Origin: Pirellulaceae bacterium
GTDB taxonomy: Bacteria; Planctomycetota; Planctomycetia; Pirellulales; Pirellulaceae
Assembly: GCA_019636385.1 (NCBI GenBank)
Contig: JAHBXT010000004.1
Location: forward strand, 744,001 to 808,000
Reading direction: 5' to 3'
Length of the DNA: 64,000 nucleotides
This document shows positions 52,943-62,755 of the stretch, piece by piece (position 1 is the first letter of the stretch; each line of letters opens with the position of its first letter). A program made the position numbers and the translations under genes. Under the pieces are notes generated by a model. It did not search any database, was not told where the DNA came from, and saw nothing but the letters and a program-made list of their open reading frames with translations.

Positions 52943-53644
52943 ATGGCAGTGGATTTTTTTCAGCTTGTTCGACGACGTCGAAGTGCGCGACATTTCACCT
53001 CAGAGCCAGTTCCGGCTGAAGTGATCGAGCAGGCTCTTGAAGCAGCCATTTGGGCACCGAATTCTTCCAATGTGCAGACCTGGGATTTTTTCTGGGCGCA
53101 GTCGTCAGAATCTAAGGCAGCATTGATCCCGGCATGTATGAATCAAGCCCCGGCGCGTAAGGCACAGCACCTGATCGTCGTGACCGCCAATCCCAAATTG
53201 TGGCGGCGCTCCAAACAACCCCTGGCCGAGTGGGTTCAGCGCGAAAAAGGACCACCGCCTGTTCAGCAGTATTACGGCAAGATCATCCCCGTGACTTACA
53301 CCTGGGGCCTACTTAATTGCATCGGTTGGTTGAAGAAGCTCGGCGTGACCATGATTGGGCTCATCCGTCCCATCATGCGCCGCCCCTGCTTACGTGGAGA
53401 ATTGGAAGAGGTGGCCATTAAGTCGGCCGCACTAGCGGCGGAGAATTTTGTGCTGGCCATTACGGCTCAAGGATACGACACCTGCATGATGGAAGGCTTT
53501 GATGAACCGCGCGTTCGCAAGATACTGGGCCTGAATCGTTTTTACCGAGTAGCCATGGTTATCGCCGTTGGCCGCGCTGGCCCAAAACCATCGTGGGGAG
53601 AACAATTTCGGTTGCCGCTGGAGATGGTGGTGCACAAGGTCTAG
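52943..53644 (+). CDS. Nitroreductase family protein
   Basis: The start is the ATG at 52943, with GAGG upstream, giving 233 residues. The N-terminus 'RRRRSARHFTSEPVPAEVIEQALEAA' and 'WAPNSSNVQTWDFFW' are the FMN-binding signatures of nitroreductases. 'AAENFVLAITAQGYDTCMMEGF' supports this. Family members reduce nitro compounds, quinones or enones with NAD(P)H. A middle stretch of about 45 residues, 'VTYTWGLLNCIGWLKKLG' onward, is hydrophobic and unusual for the family, and may be a lid or membrane contact. It is a single gene; the substrate is unknown. Confidence 0.85.
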   Translation: MAVDFFQLVRRRRSARHFTSEPVPAEVIEQALEAAIWAPNSSNVQTWDFFWAQSSESKAALIPACMNQAPARKAQHLIVVTANPKLWRRSKQPLAEWVQREKGPPPVQQYYGKIIPVTYTWGLLNCIGWLKKLGVTMIGLIRPIMRRPCLRGELEEVAIKSAALAAENFVLAITAQGYDTCMMEGFDEPRVRKILGLNRFYRVAMVIAVGRAGPKPSWGEQFRLPLEMVVHKV

Positions 53645-53816
53645 TCATCGCTGCCGTGGCTAGCCTGCTATTGCAACCCGCTGTGTTAGCCCGGGAAATC
53701 GTGCTGTACCGCGCCAGCGCTACAAGTTGGAATGCGACACCACAACCCACAGTAACTGACCGATTGATTAAAATACCCGCACTTGTCCGCTCAACATACT
53801 CTCTGAAGTTGGCCAC

Positions 53817-54791
53817 ATGCAACGCCAGTTCATTTCCAATCTGCAAGCTCGCGACAGCGTGGACGAAGTCTATCGTGTCGCTGACAAACAAATCCGCTCC
53901 AATCGTCAGGGGAACGACTACATCCTGCTGCAATTGCTCGATCGCACCGGCCAGATCAGTGGCCTGCGGTGGAACGCTGGGCAAAGCATCTACGAAACCT
54001 TTCACAAAGGTGATTACTTGCGCGTGCTGGGGATGGCGCAACTGCACAATGGCATATTGCAGATTATCGTCCAGGACTTCGAGCGTGTGCCGCCGGAAAA
54101 GGTGAATCGCGTCGATTTTGAAAAGTCGCAACCAGGCCAGTCACAGCAGTTGTTGCAGGCGCTGCGTGAGATATTGGAACAAACAACCAATCCACATTTA
54201 TTACATTTGGTCCAGGCATATTTCGCGGACCAATCTATGATGACATTGCTGATGCGCGCGCCGGCCGGCATCAAAACGCATCACGCTTACGAAGGAGGGT
54301 TGCTGAGGCACATGTTGGATTTGATCCACGTCGCTCAGTCGGTGGCTCCACATTATCCGCAACTGGACGCCGAACTGCTGAGGGTCGGTGTGTTCTTACA
54401 CGATCTGGGCAAAGTTGAGGAGCTGCGATTTGACGGCGAGTTGACCTACACCGATCCAGGACAGTTGTTGGGTCATCTAGTGCAAGGTTGTTTAGAACTG
54501 GAACGGAAAATCGCTCAAGTGGCACACGAGACCGGCCAGCCGTTTCCCGCCGAGCTGGCCTGGCGATTGCAGCACATGGTTATTAGCCACCACGGACAAT
54601 TGGAACACGGCAGTCCCAAGGTTCCGATGACTTTGGAAGCCATCGTGTTAGCCTACCTGGACGACCTGGATGCCAAGATCAATCAGGCCACCGAATTGAT
54701 CGAGTCCGATCGAAATACCGACAGCAATTGGACAACTTACCACCCGAATCTGGGACGAAAGCTCTTCAAACCATCGCTGCGTCGAAGCTGA
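53817..54791 (+). CDS. YhaM-type 3'-5' exoribonuclease (OB-fold and HD domain)
   Basis: The 324-residue protein has an N-terminal OB-fold (about 15-95) and a C-terminal HD phosphohydrolase domain: 'HHAYEGGLLRHMLDL', 'VFLHDLGKVEEL' (HD) and 'MVISHHGQLEHGSPK'. This is the layout of YhaM, a 3'-5' exoribonuclease acting on single-stranded RNA with manganese. 'DGELTYTDPGQLLGHL' also matches. The stop overlaps longer frames of the next gene, whose real start is 110 bases further on. Confidence 0.88.
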   Translation: MQRQFISNLQARDSVDEVYRVADKQIRSNRQGNDYILLQLLDRTGQISGLRWNAGQSIYETFHKGDYLRVLGMAQLHNGILQIIVQDFERVPPEKVNRVDFEKSQPGQSQQLLQALREILEQTTNPHLLHLVQAYFADQSMMTLLMRAPAGIKTHHAYEGGLLRHMLDLIHVAQSVAPHYPQLDAELLRVGVFLHDLGKVEELRFDGELTYTDPGQLLGHLVQGCLELERKIAQVAHETGQPFPAELAWRLQHMVISHHGQLEHGSPKVPMTLEAIVLAYLDDLDAKINQATELIESDRNTDSNWTTYHPNLGRKLFKPSLRRS

Positions 54792-54901
54792 ATTCTTGCG
54801 GATCGTCGATTAGAATTAAGCGGTTTCTGCCATCGCATGTACCGCAGTTGTGTGTACCGGGGTTGTGGTGCGACCCCGGCAGAACAATCGAGGACTTTGG
54901 T

Positions 54902-57900
54902 TTGTGTTCAAATCGGATAGTTCGATGTTTCCGCCTTGCGAGCGCATGTAGGCTGCAAGTGTTGTCGCTGCTGATCGTTGTGCTATCGCTGCGCGCTTCG
55001 ATCGTTATCGCTCAGCAATCCGCCACTGAGCCTCAACAAGCGGACCTGCAACAGGCCGACTTCTTTCATAATCAGGTTGAACCGATCCTTCGCTCCAACT
55101 GTTTTTCATGCCATTCTCATGAAGCGCAAACTATGGAGGGTGGTCTGTCGCTGGATTGGAAAAGTGGGTGGGCGTCCGGGGGAACGCGTGGACCAGCCAT
55201 CGTGCCTGGCAAGCCTGAAGAGAGCTGGCTGATTCGCGCGATCCAACATCAAGATGCATCGCTGGCGATGCCCGAACAAAAATTGAGCGCTGCCGACATT
55301 GAAGTGTTGGTTCGCTGGGTCCGAGATGGCGCTTGGGACGATCGTACGCTGGAACCACTCACCGATCAGCCGCTGTCGTGGTGGTCGCTTACACCACTGG
55401 TTGCTCCGCCCGTCCCACAGTCCCACGCAAGCGCTGGACCGCATCAGCATCCAATCGATGCCTTCATTGGTGCCAAGTTGCAAGAAGCGGGCCTGGTCGC
55501 CTCGCCTCGCGCCCGACCACACGATTTAATTCGCCGCCTGTACTACGACCTGATCGGGCTGCCTCCCTCGGTGGAAGAAATCGAATTATTTGCCAGCGAT
55601 TCAAGTGAACGAGCGTACGCAGCGCTGGTGGATCAACTGTTAATGTCCGAACGTTACGGAGAACGTTGGGCGCGGCACTGGTTGGACACAATTCACTTTG
55701 CCGAATCACATGGTTACGAACACGATGTTGGACGCGATCATGCATGGCCTTATCGTGACTACTTGATCAACGCACTGAATCAAGACACCGTCTGGAGCAG
55801 GCTGATTCGCGAGCAATTGGCCGCTGACGCCTTTTATCCGGAGTCGACTCACCTGATTCCGGCGCTGGGATTCTTGGGTGCCGGCACATTTGATTTGAGC
55901 ACTTACAGCACTGGCCCAGTAACTTTCGACTACCTGGATCGCGACGATATGGTCACCCAGACGATGGCCGCCTTTGTCAGCACCACCGCCAATTGCGCGC
56001 GATGTCACACACACAAGTTTGATCCCATTACACAGGAAGACTACTACGCTTTGCAAGCCGTTTTTTCTGGTGTTCTCAAAGGCGACATTCGTTACGACCC
56101 AGATTCCACCGTCGCCGCCCGGCGTCGGCACTGGACGGGGCTGCGCGATGCGGCGGCAGATCGTGATCCGTCGGTGTTATTGAATGAGGATTCGCAGCGC
56201 TTGGTTGAAGTGTGGCGAGAACGGCATCAAACTCCTGCTGTCTGGTCAGAACTTATCGCTACCTCCTTTGTGTCTGCCTCGGGAGCTACTCTGACGCGCA
56301 CCAGCGACGGTAGCCGGGCCATTCTTGCCAGTGGGATATCACCGGACACGGATACCTACACGGTCACCGGTAGCGTTAGCCTGCCGCGCGTTTCCGCGAT
56401 GCGCCTGGAGGTCTTGCCGCACGAGTCGTTGCCGATGATGGGTCCGGGACGCTGTGCAAATGGGAATTTGCATTTATCGGAAGTAACCGTGACGCTGTTT
56501 GAGCAAGGTAGTAGCCAAGGCAAGCTGCTGAAGATCGCACGCGCCACCGCTGACTTCAACCAGTCCGACTGGAATATTTCTCATGCCATCGATGGCGATG
56601 TGAAGACCGCTTGGGGCATTCACCCCGAAGTCGGCCAGCCACATTACGCCGTGTTTGAGTTCTCTGAACCCACAGAGTTGCCTGCCGGTTCACAATTGAC
56701 TGTTTCATTACGGCAATTGCACGGGGGCTCGCATCTGCTGGGTTTCTTTGGCTTGTCATTTACTCAAGCACCCACGTCTGCAGTAGCCGCCCTGCCCCGC
56801 GACGTGTCCGGCATTCTGAAGCTGCCCGCCGACCAGCTCAACGACGGACAGAGACTGAAGCTGGCCGCGCATGCAGTGACCGAGGAAGCGGATGTTCAGT
56901 TGTCGCGTTTGCCCGAGCTAGCACGAGTCTACGCTGTGGGCACAGTGGTGGAGATTCCAGCAGGCAACGGCAACTACACTTCAGCGTCTCTAACTGCACC
57001 GAAGACGGTTCACCTACTGAGACGCGGCGACATCGACAAACCGGCTCAGGCGGTCGCACCAGGCGCGTTATCGATTTTGCAGCATGTGCCGGCCCGGTTT
57101 ACAGAATCCGAATCAGCGGCCAGCGAATCGACACGCCGGGCGGCGTTGGCCGAGTGGATTGCGCATCCCCAAAATCCGCTCACCTGGCGCAGCGTGGTGA
57201 ATCGCACCTGGCATTATCACTTTGGACGAGGGTTGAGTGATACGCCCAGCGATCTGGGGCGGATGGGAGGATTGCCGTCCCATCCCGAGCTGCTAGATTG
57301 GCTGGCCGTGTGGTTTCGCGACCAGGCTGGCGGGTCACTCAAGGCGCTGCATCGACTGATCGTGACCAGCCAAACCTACCAGCAGTCTTCGGCGCAGCGC
57401 GTTGAGGCCGCGCGGCTGGATGCTGACAACCGCTTGCTGTGGCGACAGAATCGTCAGCGTTTGGATGCTGACTCTTTTCGCGACTGGGTGCTGTCTGCAT
57501 CGGGCAAACTAGATCTGAGCATGGGGGGGCCGTCGAACCAACATTTCTTACAGTCTCCAGGACCGCAGGCCACACCCAAACTCGATTATGCGCGATACGA
57601 CTGGAACAGTCCGGGCTCCAATCGCCGCAGTATCTACCGGTACGTGTGGCGGGGCATTCCCGATCCGCTGCTGGCCGCTTTGGATTTTCCCGACCTCGGT
57701 TTATTGTCACCCACGCGCAGCGTATCCGCCTCGCCGCTACAAGCTTTAACGCTGATGAATCATCCTTTCGTATTGCACTTCAGCCAAGCCCTGTCAGATG
57801 AGATCCGCTCGCAATCGCACGACAACGACGCGTTAGTAACTGGCCAGCAAGTTCGTCAGGTCGTGCGTTATATCTACGGTCGTGAGCCGCATGATTCAGA

Positions 57901-57994
57901 AGCCGCGTACATGGTCGCTTACGCTCGCCGACACGGATTAGCTGGACTGTGCCGGCTGTTATTTAACTCCAATGAATTCTTGTTCATTCTCTGA
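54902..57994 (+). CDS. PSD1-type cytochrome c protein (DUF1549/DUF1553)
   Basis: The start is placed at the TTG at 54902, with GAGGA seven bases upstream, giving about 1030 residues; a GTG at 54959 is an alternative. A signal segment ('LQVLSLLIVVLSLRASIVIA') is followed by a C-F-S-C-H heme motif (PSD1/planctomycete cytochrome C), a DUF1549 domain with 'RLYYDLIGLPP' and a second motif 'NCARCHTHKF', a lectin-like middle, and a DUF1553 domain ('SVVNRTWHYHFGRGL' near 815). Such proteins are planctomycete-specific and probably act in the periplasm in polymer degradation or electron transfer. It is followed by its usual partner, DUF1501. Confidence 0.92.
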   Translation: MCSNRIVRCFRLASACRLQVLSLLIVVLSLRASIVIAQQSATEPQQADLQQADFFHNQVEPILRSNCFSCHSHEAQTMEGGLSLDWKSGWASGGTRGPAIVPGKPEESWLIRAIQHQDASLAMPEQKLSAADIEVLVRWVRDGAWDDRTLEPLTDQPLSWWSLTPLVAPPVPQSHASAGPHQHPIDAFIGAKLQEAGLVASPRARPHDLIRRLYYDLIGLPPSVEEIELFASDSSERAYAALVDQLLMSERYGERWARHWLDTIHFAESHGYEHDVGRDHAWPYRDYLINALNQDTVWSRLIREQLAADAFYPESTHLIPALGFLGAGTFDLSTYSTGPVTFDYLDRDDMVTQTMAAFVSTTANCARCHTHKFDPITQEDYYALQAVFSGVLKGDIRYDPDSTVAARRRHWTGLRDAAADRDPSVLLNEDSQRLVEVWRERHQTPAVWSELIATSFVSASGATLTRTSDGSRAILASGISPDTDTYTVTGSVSLPRVSAMRLEVLPHESLPMMGPGRCANGNLHLSEVTVTLFEQGSSQGKLLKIARATADFNQSDWNISHAIDGDVKTAWGIHPEVGQPHYAVFEFSEPTELPAGSQLTVSLRQLHGGSHLLGFFGLSFTQAPTSAVAALPRDVSGILKLPADQLNDGQRLKLAAHAVTEEADVQLSRLPELARVYAVGTVVEIPAGNGNYTSASLTAPKTVHLLRRGDIDKPAQAVAPGALSILQHVPARFTESESAASESTRRAALAEWIAHPQNPLTWRSVVNRTWHYHFGRGLSDTPSDLGRMGGLPSHPELLDWLAVWFRDQAGGSLKALHRLIVTSQTYQQSSAQRVEAARLDADNRLLWRQNRQRLDADSFRDWVLSASGKLDLSMGGPSNQHFLQSPGPQATPKLDYARYDWNSPGSNRRSIYRYVWRGIPDPLLAALDFPDLGLLSPTRSVSASPLQALTLMNHPFVLHFSQALSDEIRSQSHDNDALVTGQQVRQVVRYIYGREPHDSEAAYMVAYARRHGLAGLCRLLFNSNEFLFIL

Positions 57995-58001
57995 GTCACA
58001 A

Positions 58002-59468
58002 ATGAATCGACCGCGTCACAGCCAATCCGCTCATGGGTCACAAGAGAGACTGGGTTCGCGCCGACAATTGTTGATGGGTGGCGGAGGCTTTGCCTGCCTG
58101 GCGCTGTCGGATCTGCTCGATCGGCAGTTGCGTGCCGAATCGTCGGTGGGCGATACTCGCCGTAGCACTGGAGCCAGCCACCATCAGCCTAAGGTCAAAC
58201 GAGTCATCCAATTGTTCATGACCGGCGGTGCCAGTCCGATGGATACGTTTGACTACAAGCCTGAGCTGGATCGACTGCATGGCCAAATGCTTGGTCCCAA
58301 ACAGAAGCCAGAAGGTTTTACAGCGCCGGCCGGTGCGATCATGAAAAGTCCCTTCAAATTTCAGCAGCATGGACAATCGGGGCGCTGGGTCAGCAGCGTC
58401 TTTCCCGAACAGGCCCAGCTGGTGGACGAAATGGCTTTCTTGATGGCCATGACGACTAAGACCAACGTGCATGGTCCGGGTACTTACATGATGAATAGTG
58501 GCTTTCTGCTGCCGGGATTTCCGTGTTTAGGAGCCTGGGTGTCCTATGCCTTGGGGAATCTGACAGACAATTTGCCGACGTTTGTGGTGCTACCCGATGC
58601 GCGCGGTTTGCCCTACAACCAAAAGGGGTGTTTTAGCGCTGGGTTTTTGCCGAGCCTTCACGAGGGTCTGGTAATCGACGCCGGTGCCCAACCGCCCATC
58701 GCCGATCTGTTTGCCGACCGTTCACGCTACTCGTATGCCACGGCTTCGGCGGATCATGACGGCATACAGCTGCTGCGACGCCTAAACGCCAATTACGGCG
58801 CTAGCACGACAGGCGACACACATTTGGATGCACGCGTAGCCAGTTATGAATTAGCGGCCAAGATGCAGTTGTCCGCACCCGAAGCCTTTGACTTGTCGCA
58901 AGAAACCGAGCTGAGTGCGCGCAACTACGGACTACACGACGCGGTCACACAGGATTTTGGTCGGCGCTGTCTGCTGGCGCGCCGGTTGATCGAGCGGGGG
59001 GTGCGGTTTGTACAGGTGTGGAGTGGCCCGCAAGGCGCAGTAAACAACTGGGATAATCACGGTAACATCCAGAACGAATTGCCACCGATGGCTGCCAGCG
59101 TCGATCGCCCGATCGCCGCACTGCTGAGAGACCTGAAAAATCGCGGATTGGACGATGACACACTCGTTGTCTGGACTACCGAGTTTGGTCGCACCCCGTT
59201 TGCGCAAGGCAGTCAGGGGCGCGACCACAACGGTGGTAGCTTTGTCACTTGGCTCTGGGGCGCCGGCATTCGCCCCGGCGTGGCTCACGGAGCCAGCGAC
59301 GACTGGGGCTATCAAGCTGTCGAAAACAAAACCTGGTGTCACGATCTGCATGCCACCATTTTGTACCTGTTGGGCATCGATCATTTACAACTGACCGTAC
59401 GTCATAACGGCATCGATCGCCGCCTGACCGATGTGCATGGTCATGTCATCCAACAGGTGCTGAGTTAG
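58002..59468 (+). CDS. DUF1501 family protein (PSD1 partner)
   Basis: The start used is the ATG at 58002, eight bases after the previous stop; an in-frame ATG at 57972 would overlap that gene. The 488-residue protein has a Tat-like start ('GSRRQLLMGGGGFACLALSDLL'), then 'KVKRVIQLFMTGGASPMDTFDYK'. The sulfatase/phosphatase-like core of the family follows, with 'VWTTEFGRTPFAQG' and 'GRDHNGGSFVTWLWGAG'. DUF1501 proteins nearly always follow PSD1/DUF1549 genes in planctomycetes; the chemistry is unknown. The downstream sulfatase may share the same target polymer. Confidence 0.92.
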   Translation: MNRPRHSQSAHGSQERLGSRRQLLMGGGGFACLALSDLLDRQLRAESSVGDTRRSTGASHHQPKVKRVIQLFMTGGASPMDTFDYKPELDRLHGQMLGPKQKPEGFTAPAGAIMKSPFKFQQHGQSGRWVSSVFPEQAQLVDEMAFLMAMTTKTNVHGPGTYMMNSGFLLPGFPCLGAWVSYALGNLTDNLPTFVVLPDARGLPYNQKGCFSAGFLPSLHEGLVIDAGAQPPIADLFADRSRYSYATASADHDGIQLLRRLNANYGASTTGDTHLDARVASYELAAKMQLSAPEAFDLSQETELSARNYGLHDAVTQDFGRRCLLARRLIERGVRFVQVWSGPQGAVNNWDNHGNIQNELPPMAASVDRPIAALLRDLKNRGLDDDTLVVWTTEFGRTPFAQGSQGRDHNGGSFVTWLWGAGIRPGVAHGASDDWGYQAVENKTWCHDLHATILYLLGIDHLQLTVRHNGIDRRLTDVHGHVIQQVLS

Positions 59469-59628
59469 CAGGCTGCAATCCAGATAATGAGTGGCTGATG
59501 CCTGCGTACGATAGTGGAATCAGATCGCTTGATCCTGAGTACCCCTGTGGCTCGATTGAAAGACTGGAGCGTGTGGGACTGGTGCAAAACTAGTGGCAAT
59601 ACCAAACTTGAGAAGCGGGTTACTGACG

Positions 59629-61185
59629 ATGCGTAGAACTTTGCTTGTGGCCGGTATCAAGTGTGTGCACTTGATTCACGGCGCCTTCATCTTCTTGGTG
59701 GTAGCCGCGCCTCGGAGCGCTCAGGCCAGTGACGGTGAAACCCGTCGCCCCCACGTACTGTTTATCGCCGTCGATGATCTGAACGATTGGTGCGGGCCGC
59801 TGGGTGGTCATGCGCTGGTCAAGACGCCTAATCTGGATCGCTTGGCCAGGCGCGGCACAACGTTCACCAACGCACATTGCAATTCGCCCTTGTGCAATTC
59901 ATCGCGTGCCAGCCTGCTGTTTGGTCTCAGACCTACCACAACTGGCATTTATGGATTGTCTCCTTCTCCGCGAGCACTTCCGGAATTTGCCGAACTACCG
60001 ACGCTGCCACAGTATTTTGGAACGCACGGCTACACCACCTATGGTGTGGGCAAAATATTTCACAGCGGCGTCAGCGCAGGGCCGCTACCTGGAAATGCGC
60101 GATCGGCTGGTACTCCGCAGCCCGATTTCATGATTACCGGCTCGGCAGGTGGCATTGGCGCGCGTCCGCCGTCCAAGCTGGTTGGGCCTACCCCCATGGG
60201 CAACAATCCCTTGATGGATTGGGGCGTATTCGCACATGAGGACAAGGATAAAGGTGATTACCAAGTCGCCAGTTGGGCCGTCGAACGTATTCTAAAGGCT
60301 CCCAAGGACCGACCGCTGCTCTTCTCTGCGGGATTTTTTCTGCCGCATGTACCGTGTTATGCTACACAGCCATGGTTTGATTTATATCCCAACGATCAGT
60401 CCGTTCTGCCTGAGGTGTTCAGTAGCGATCGCGATGATACGCCACGATTCTCCTGGTACACGCACTGGCATTTGCCAGAACCGCGTTTGAAATGGCTGCA
60501 AGAGCGTGACCAGTGGATTAATTTGGTACGCAGTTATCTGGCCTGCGTCAGCTTTGTTGACGCGCAAATTGGCCGCGTATTGGATGCGCTGGAGCAAGCC
60601 GGTCTTGCCGATCGAACGATCGTCGTCCTGTGGAGCGATCATGGCTGGCATCTGGGCGAAAAGGGAATCACCGGTAAAAATTCTTTGTGGGATCGCAGCA
60701 CGCGTGTGCCGCTGATTTTCGCTGGCCCAGGAATCACGGCTGGGGCTCGCTGCGACCAACCGGTGGAACTACTAGACGTCTATCCTTCGTTGGTCGAGCT
60801 ATGTGGGCTGACCGCCCGACAAGACTTGGAAGGTTTGAGTCTGGTTGACCAACTGCGCGATCCGCATGCTGTCCGCACGCGCCCGGCTATCACTTCACAC
60901 AACCAAGGCAATCACGGTATTCGTAGCCAGCATTACCGCTTGATTCGCTATGCTGATGGCAGCGAAGAATTCTACGACTATCGCACCGATCCACGCGAGT
61001 GGCATAACGTGGTGGGGCAATCTCAATATGCCGAGCTGATCGCTCAACATCGTAGGTGGCTTCCGACCATCGATCGTCCTCCTGCTTCCGGCAGCGCTCA
61101 CCGCATTTTGACCTATGATGCCGATTCAGATACGGCAGTCTGGGAGGGCGCTGCGATCTCTCGAGCGGATCCAATTCCTGAATAA
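59629..61185 (+). CDS. Sulfatase, iduronate-2-sulfatase-like
   Basis: The start is the ATG at 59629, giving 518 residues with an N-terminal signal segment. Metal ligands are in 'IAVDDLNDWCG' (Asp49/Asp50) and 'SDHGWHLGEKG'. The formylglycine site reads 'CNSSRASLLFG' with Cys89; the usual C-x-P-x-R has Ser in place of Pro. It resembles iduronate-2-sulfatase-type (S1_7) enzymes that remove sulfate from algal or animal polysaccharides. Planctomycetes carry dozens. It follows DUF1501 by 160 bases in the same direction and would need formylglycine-generating enzyme encoded elsewhere. Confidence 0.9.
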   Translation: MRRTLLVAGIKCVHLIHGAFIFLVVAAPRSAQASDGETRRPHVLFIAVDDLNDWCGPLGGHALVKTPNLDRLARRGTTFTNAHCNSPLCNSSRASLLFGLRPTTTGIYGLSPSPRALPEFAELPTLPQYFGTHGYTTYGVGKIFHSGVSAGPLPGNARSAGTPQPDFMITGSAGGIGARPPSKLVGPTPMGNNPLMDWGVFAHEDKDKGDYQVASWAVERILKAPKDRPLLFSAGFFLPHVPCYATQPWFDLYPNDQSVLPEVFSSDRDDTPRFSWYTHWHLPEPRLKWLQERDQWINLVRSYLACVSFVDAQIGRVLDALEQAGLADRTIVVLWSDHGWHLGEKGITGKNSLWDRSTRVPLIFAGPGITAGARCDQPVELLDVYPSLVELCGLTARQDLEGLSLVDQLRDPHAVRTRPAITSHNQGNHGIRSQHYRLIRYADGSEEFYDYRTDPREWHNVVGQSQYAELIAQHRRWLPTIDRPPASGSAHRILTYDADSDTAVWEGAAISRADPIPE

Positions 61186-61359
61186 AGCCAGCCTAAACTA
61201 GAACTGATCGCACTCCGGCTGCCACGCTCGCCAGAGGTGGATACTACTGGAATCGCCGGTGCAAATCCACGGTTCAGGCGACCGTGGCTACGGAAAGATG
61301 CATTCACCCAAAACGTTCTATGCAACGCCTACGCTGGCGGTTAAGGCTGCTTGTACGGC

Positions 61360-62271
61360 TTACGCTGCCCGGCGAACTAGATCACCGATTGCGTGTCGAA
61401 CAGGTGTTGGCTGTTGCAGTTGTTGCCAACGGTCGCTGGCAGACTTAATGCGCTGCTGTATATGAAGATTTGCATCGGCCGACAGTGTACCTCTGGCCCA
61501 GGCGAGTGAACCTGAGAAGTTCCCTGTCAAGCAACCGCGCAGGAAGTCTACAGCAGCAGCGCCGGCTCCTGAGGCTTGTAGCCCGTAAGCGACCGCAAGT
61601 TCTGCCAGCTGCTTGATGTTCGCAGCTGTTCGCTTACTGGTCGCCTGCGATTGTTTCACACAATCGCCTTCGAGCAACTGACTAGGAATCCCCAGTCGGT
61701 TCATCAGTAGCGCCAATTCGACATCCGCATTGGCCCACTGGACCGATTCGTTCCAACCGCCGACAGCCAGCAGCATCCGGCGCAAATAGAAGCCGCACGT
61801 CAGCTCGGGCCCACAGGTTAGTCCCACGTGTCGTTGCCGATAATCTCCTGAACGCAACACACTGCCACTGTTAACCGCGTCCATTCGCAATCCGTAGCTA
61901 CACTGAGTCGCGGTGGTGGCAATGCCGACGGCCAAACTAGCCGGTTCATTGGCAGAATTTGACTTGCTGGTCAGACGCTGGCAGGCTTGTTCGGCCCAAT
62001 CATCAGACTGAACCGTGACACCACCGCTCAGCACGCAAATTATCGGCGAGCGAGCTACCGCTAGACCAGCGTTTAACAGCGCAACGGGATTGTCAGCTTC
62101 CTCATGCAACAACAGCAGTTCATCACCCAGTTGATACGGGTCAGAGTAGCTGCCGTCATGGACCAGAATGATCTCGCAATCCTTGGGCCGATGTTCCAGC
62201 GCCGAAAGGATCGTATTCTCGAGATCGCTGTCGTTGTGTTGATGCGGTACAATAATCGATAGACGTAACAC
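61360..62271 (-). CDS. Glycosyltransferase family 2-like protein
   Basis: The 303-residue protein begins with a GTG start and 'LRLSIIVPHQHNDSDLENTI', the first strand of a GT-A fold. 'EIILVHDGSYSDPYQL' matches the 'VDDGS' motif. 'PIICVLSGGVTVQSDDW' stands where a DxD would be ('LDADV'), so the metal site is not conserved. 'GFYLRRMLLAVGGWNESVQWAN' is typical of GT2 acceptor regions. The activity is uncertain because of the altered metal motif. It stands alone, leftward. Confidence 0.7.
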   Translation of the reverse strand: MLRLSIIVPHQHNDSDLENTILSALEHRPKDCEIILVHDGSYSDPYQLGDELLLLHEEADNPVALLNAGLAVARSPIICVLSGGVTVQSDDWAEQACQRLTSKSNSANEPASLAVGIATTATQCSYGLRMDAVNSGSVLRSGDYRQRHVGLTCGPELTCGFYLRRMLLAVGGWNESVQWANADVELALLMNRLGIPSQLLEGDCVKQSQATSKRTAANIKQLAELAVAYGLQASGAGAAAVDFLRGCLTGNFSGSLAWARGTLSADANLHIQQRIKSASDRWQQLQQPTPVRHAIGDLVRRAA

Positions 62272-62755
62272 GGATGTTCATCCCCTGAGCTGAGGCAGCG
62301 CATCGCTAGCCGTCCTGCTTCTCTGCAGAACTGGCACAAATGGAGACATCGGCTGGTCTGCCAGCCAAAATCAATTAAAACGGCGGATGCGACAGTCAGG
62401 CAGATTAGTCAAGTTGTGAGGGCGAATTTCATAGTCCTGTAGGGATGAGTTGTTGGTAGCAAATGTGGTGTGGAATGAGCAGAATCGTCCCTCAGGCACG
62501 AGATGGGGTCAGTTCACCAGCTGACAGGCGAAGTATTTTGCTGATATTGTGTCCCGACGGGTCAAGTCATTTTTTCTTGCCGGTTGCTTCAGAGCTCCGT
62601 TGGATTTGATTCCTCCCTTCGGAGGTGTGTATTACCACCAGGGCTCGGCATAGGAATTGTCTGCCCTCCTGACCCAAAAAGCTTCACGTCTAAACGCGTT
62701 AGCGACGGACTACTACTCATCCCTCGATTACGCTTGGGTATGTGATGGTGAGAGC
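62272..62755. other. Intergenic region, nothing recognised
   Basis: About 484 bases between two leftward genes. It should hold the glycosyltransferase promoter. A short CCTCC-CTTC-GGAGG hairpin lies near 62613. I see no gene. Confidence 0.4.

Noticed and set aside
53559..54131. Leftward 190-codon frame opposite the nitroreductase end and the exoribonuclease start
   Set aside because: It lies opposite two well-supported genes and shows no domain; it is a shadow of their codon bias.
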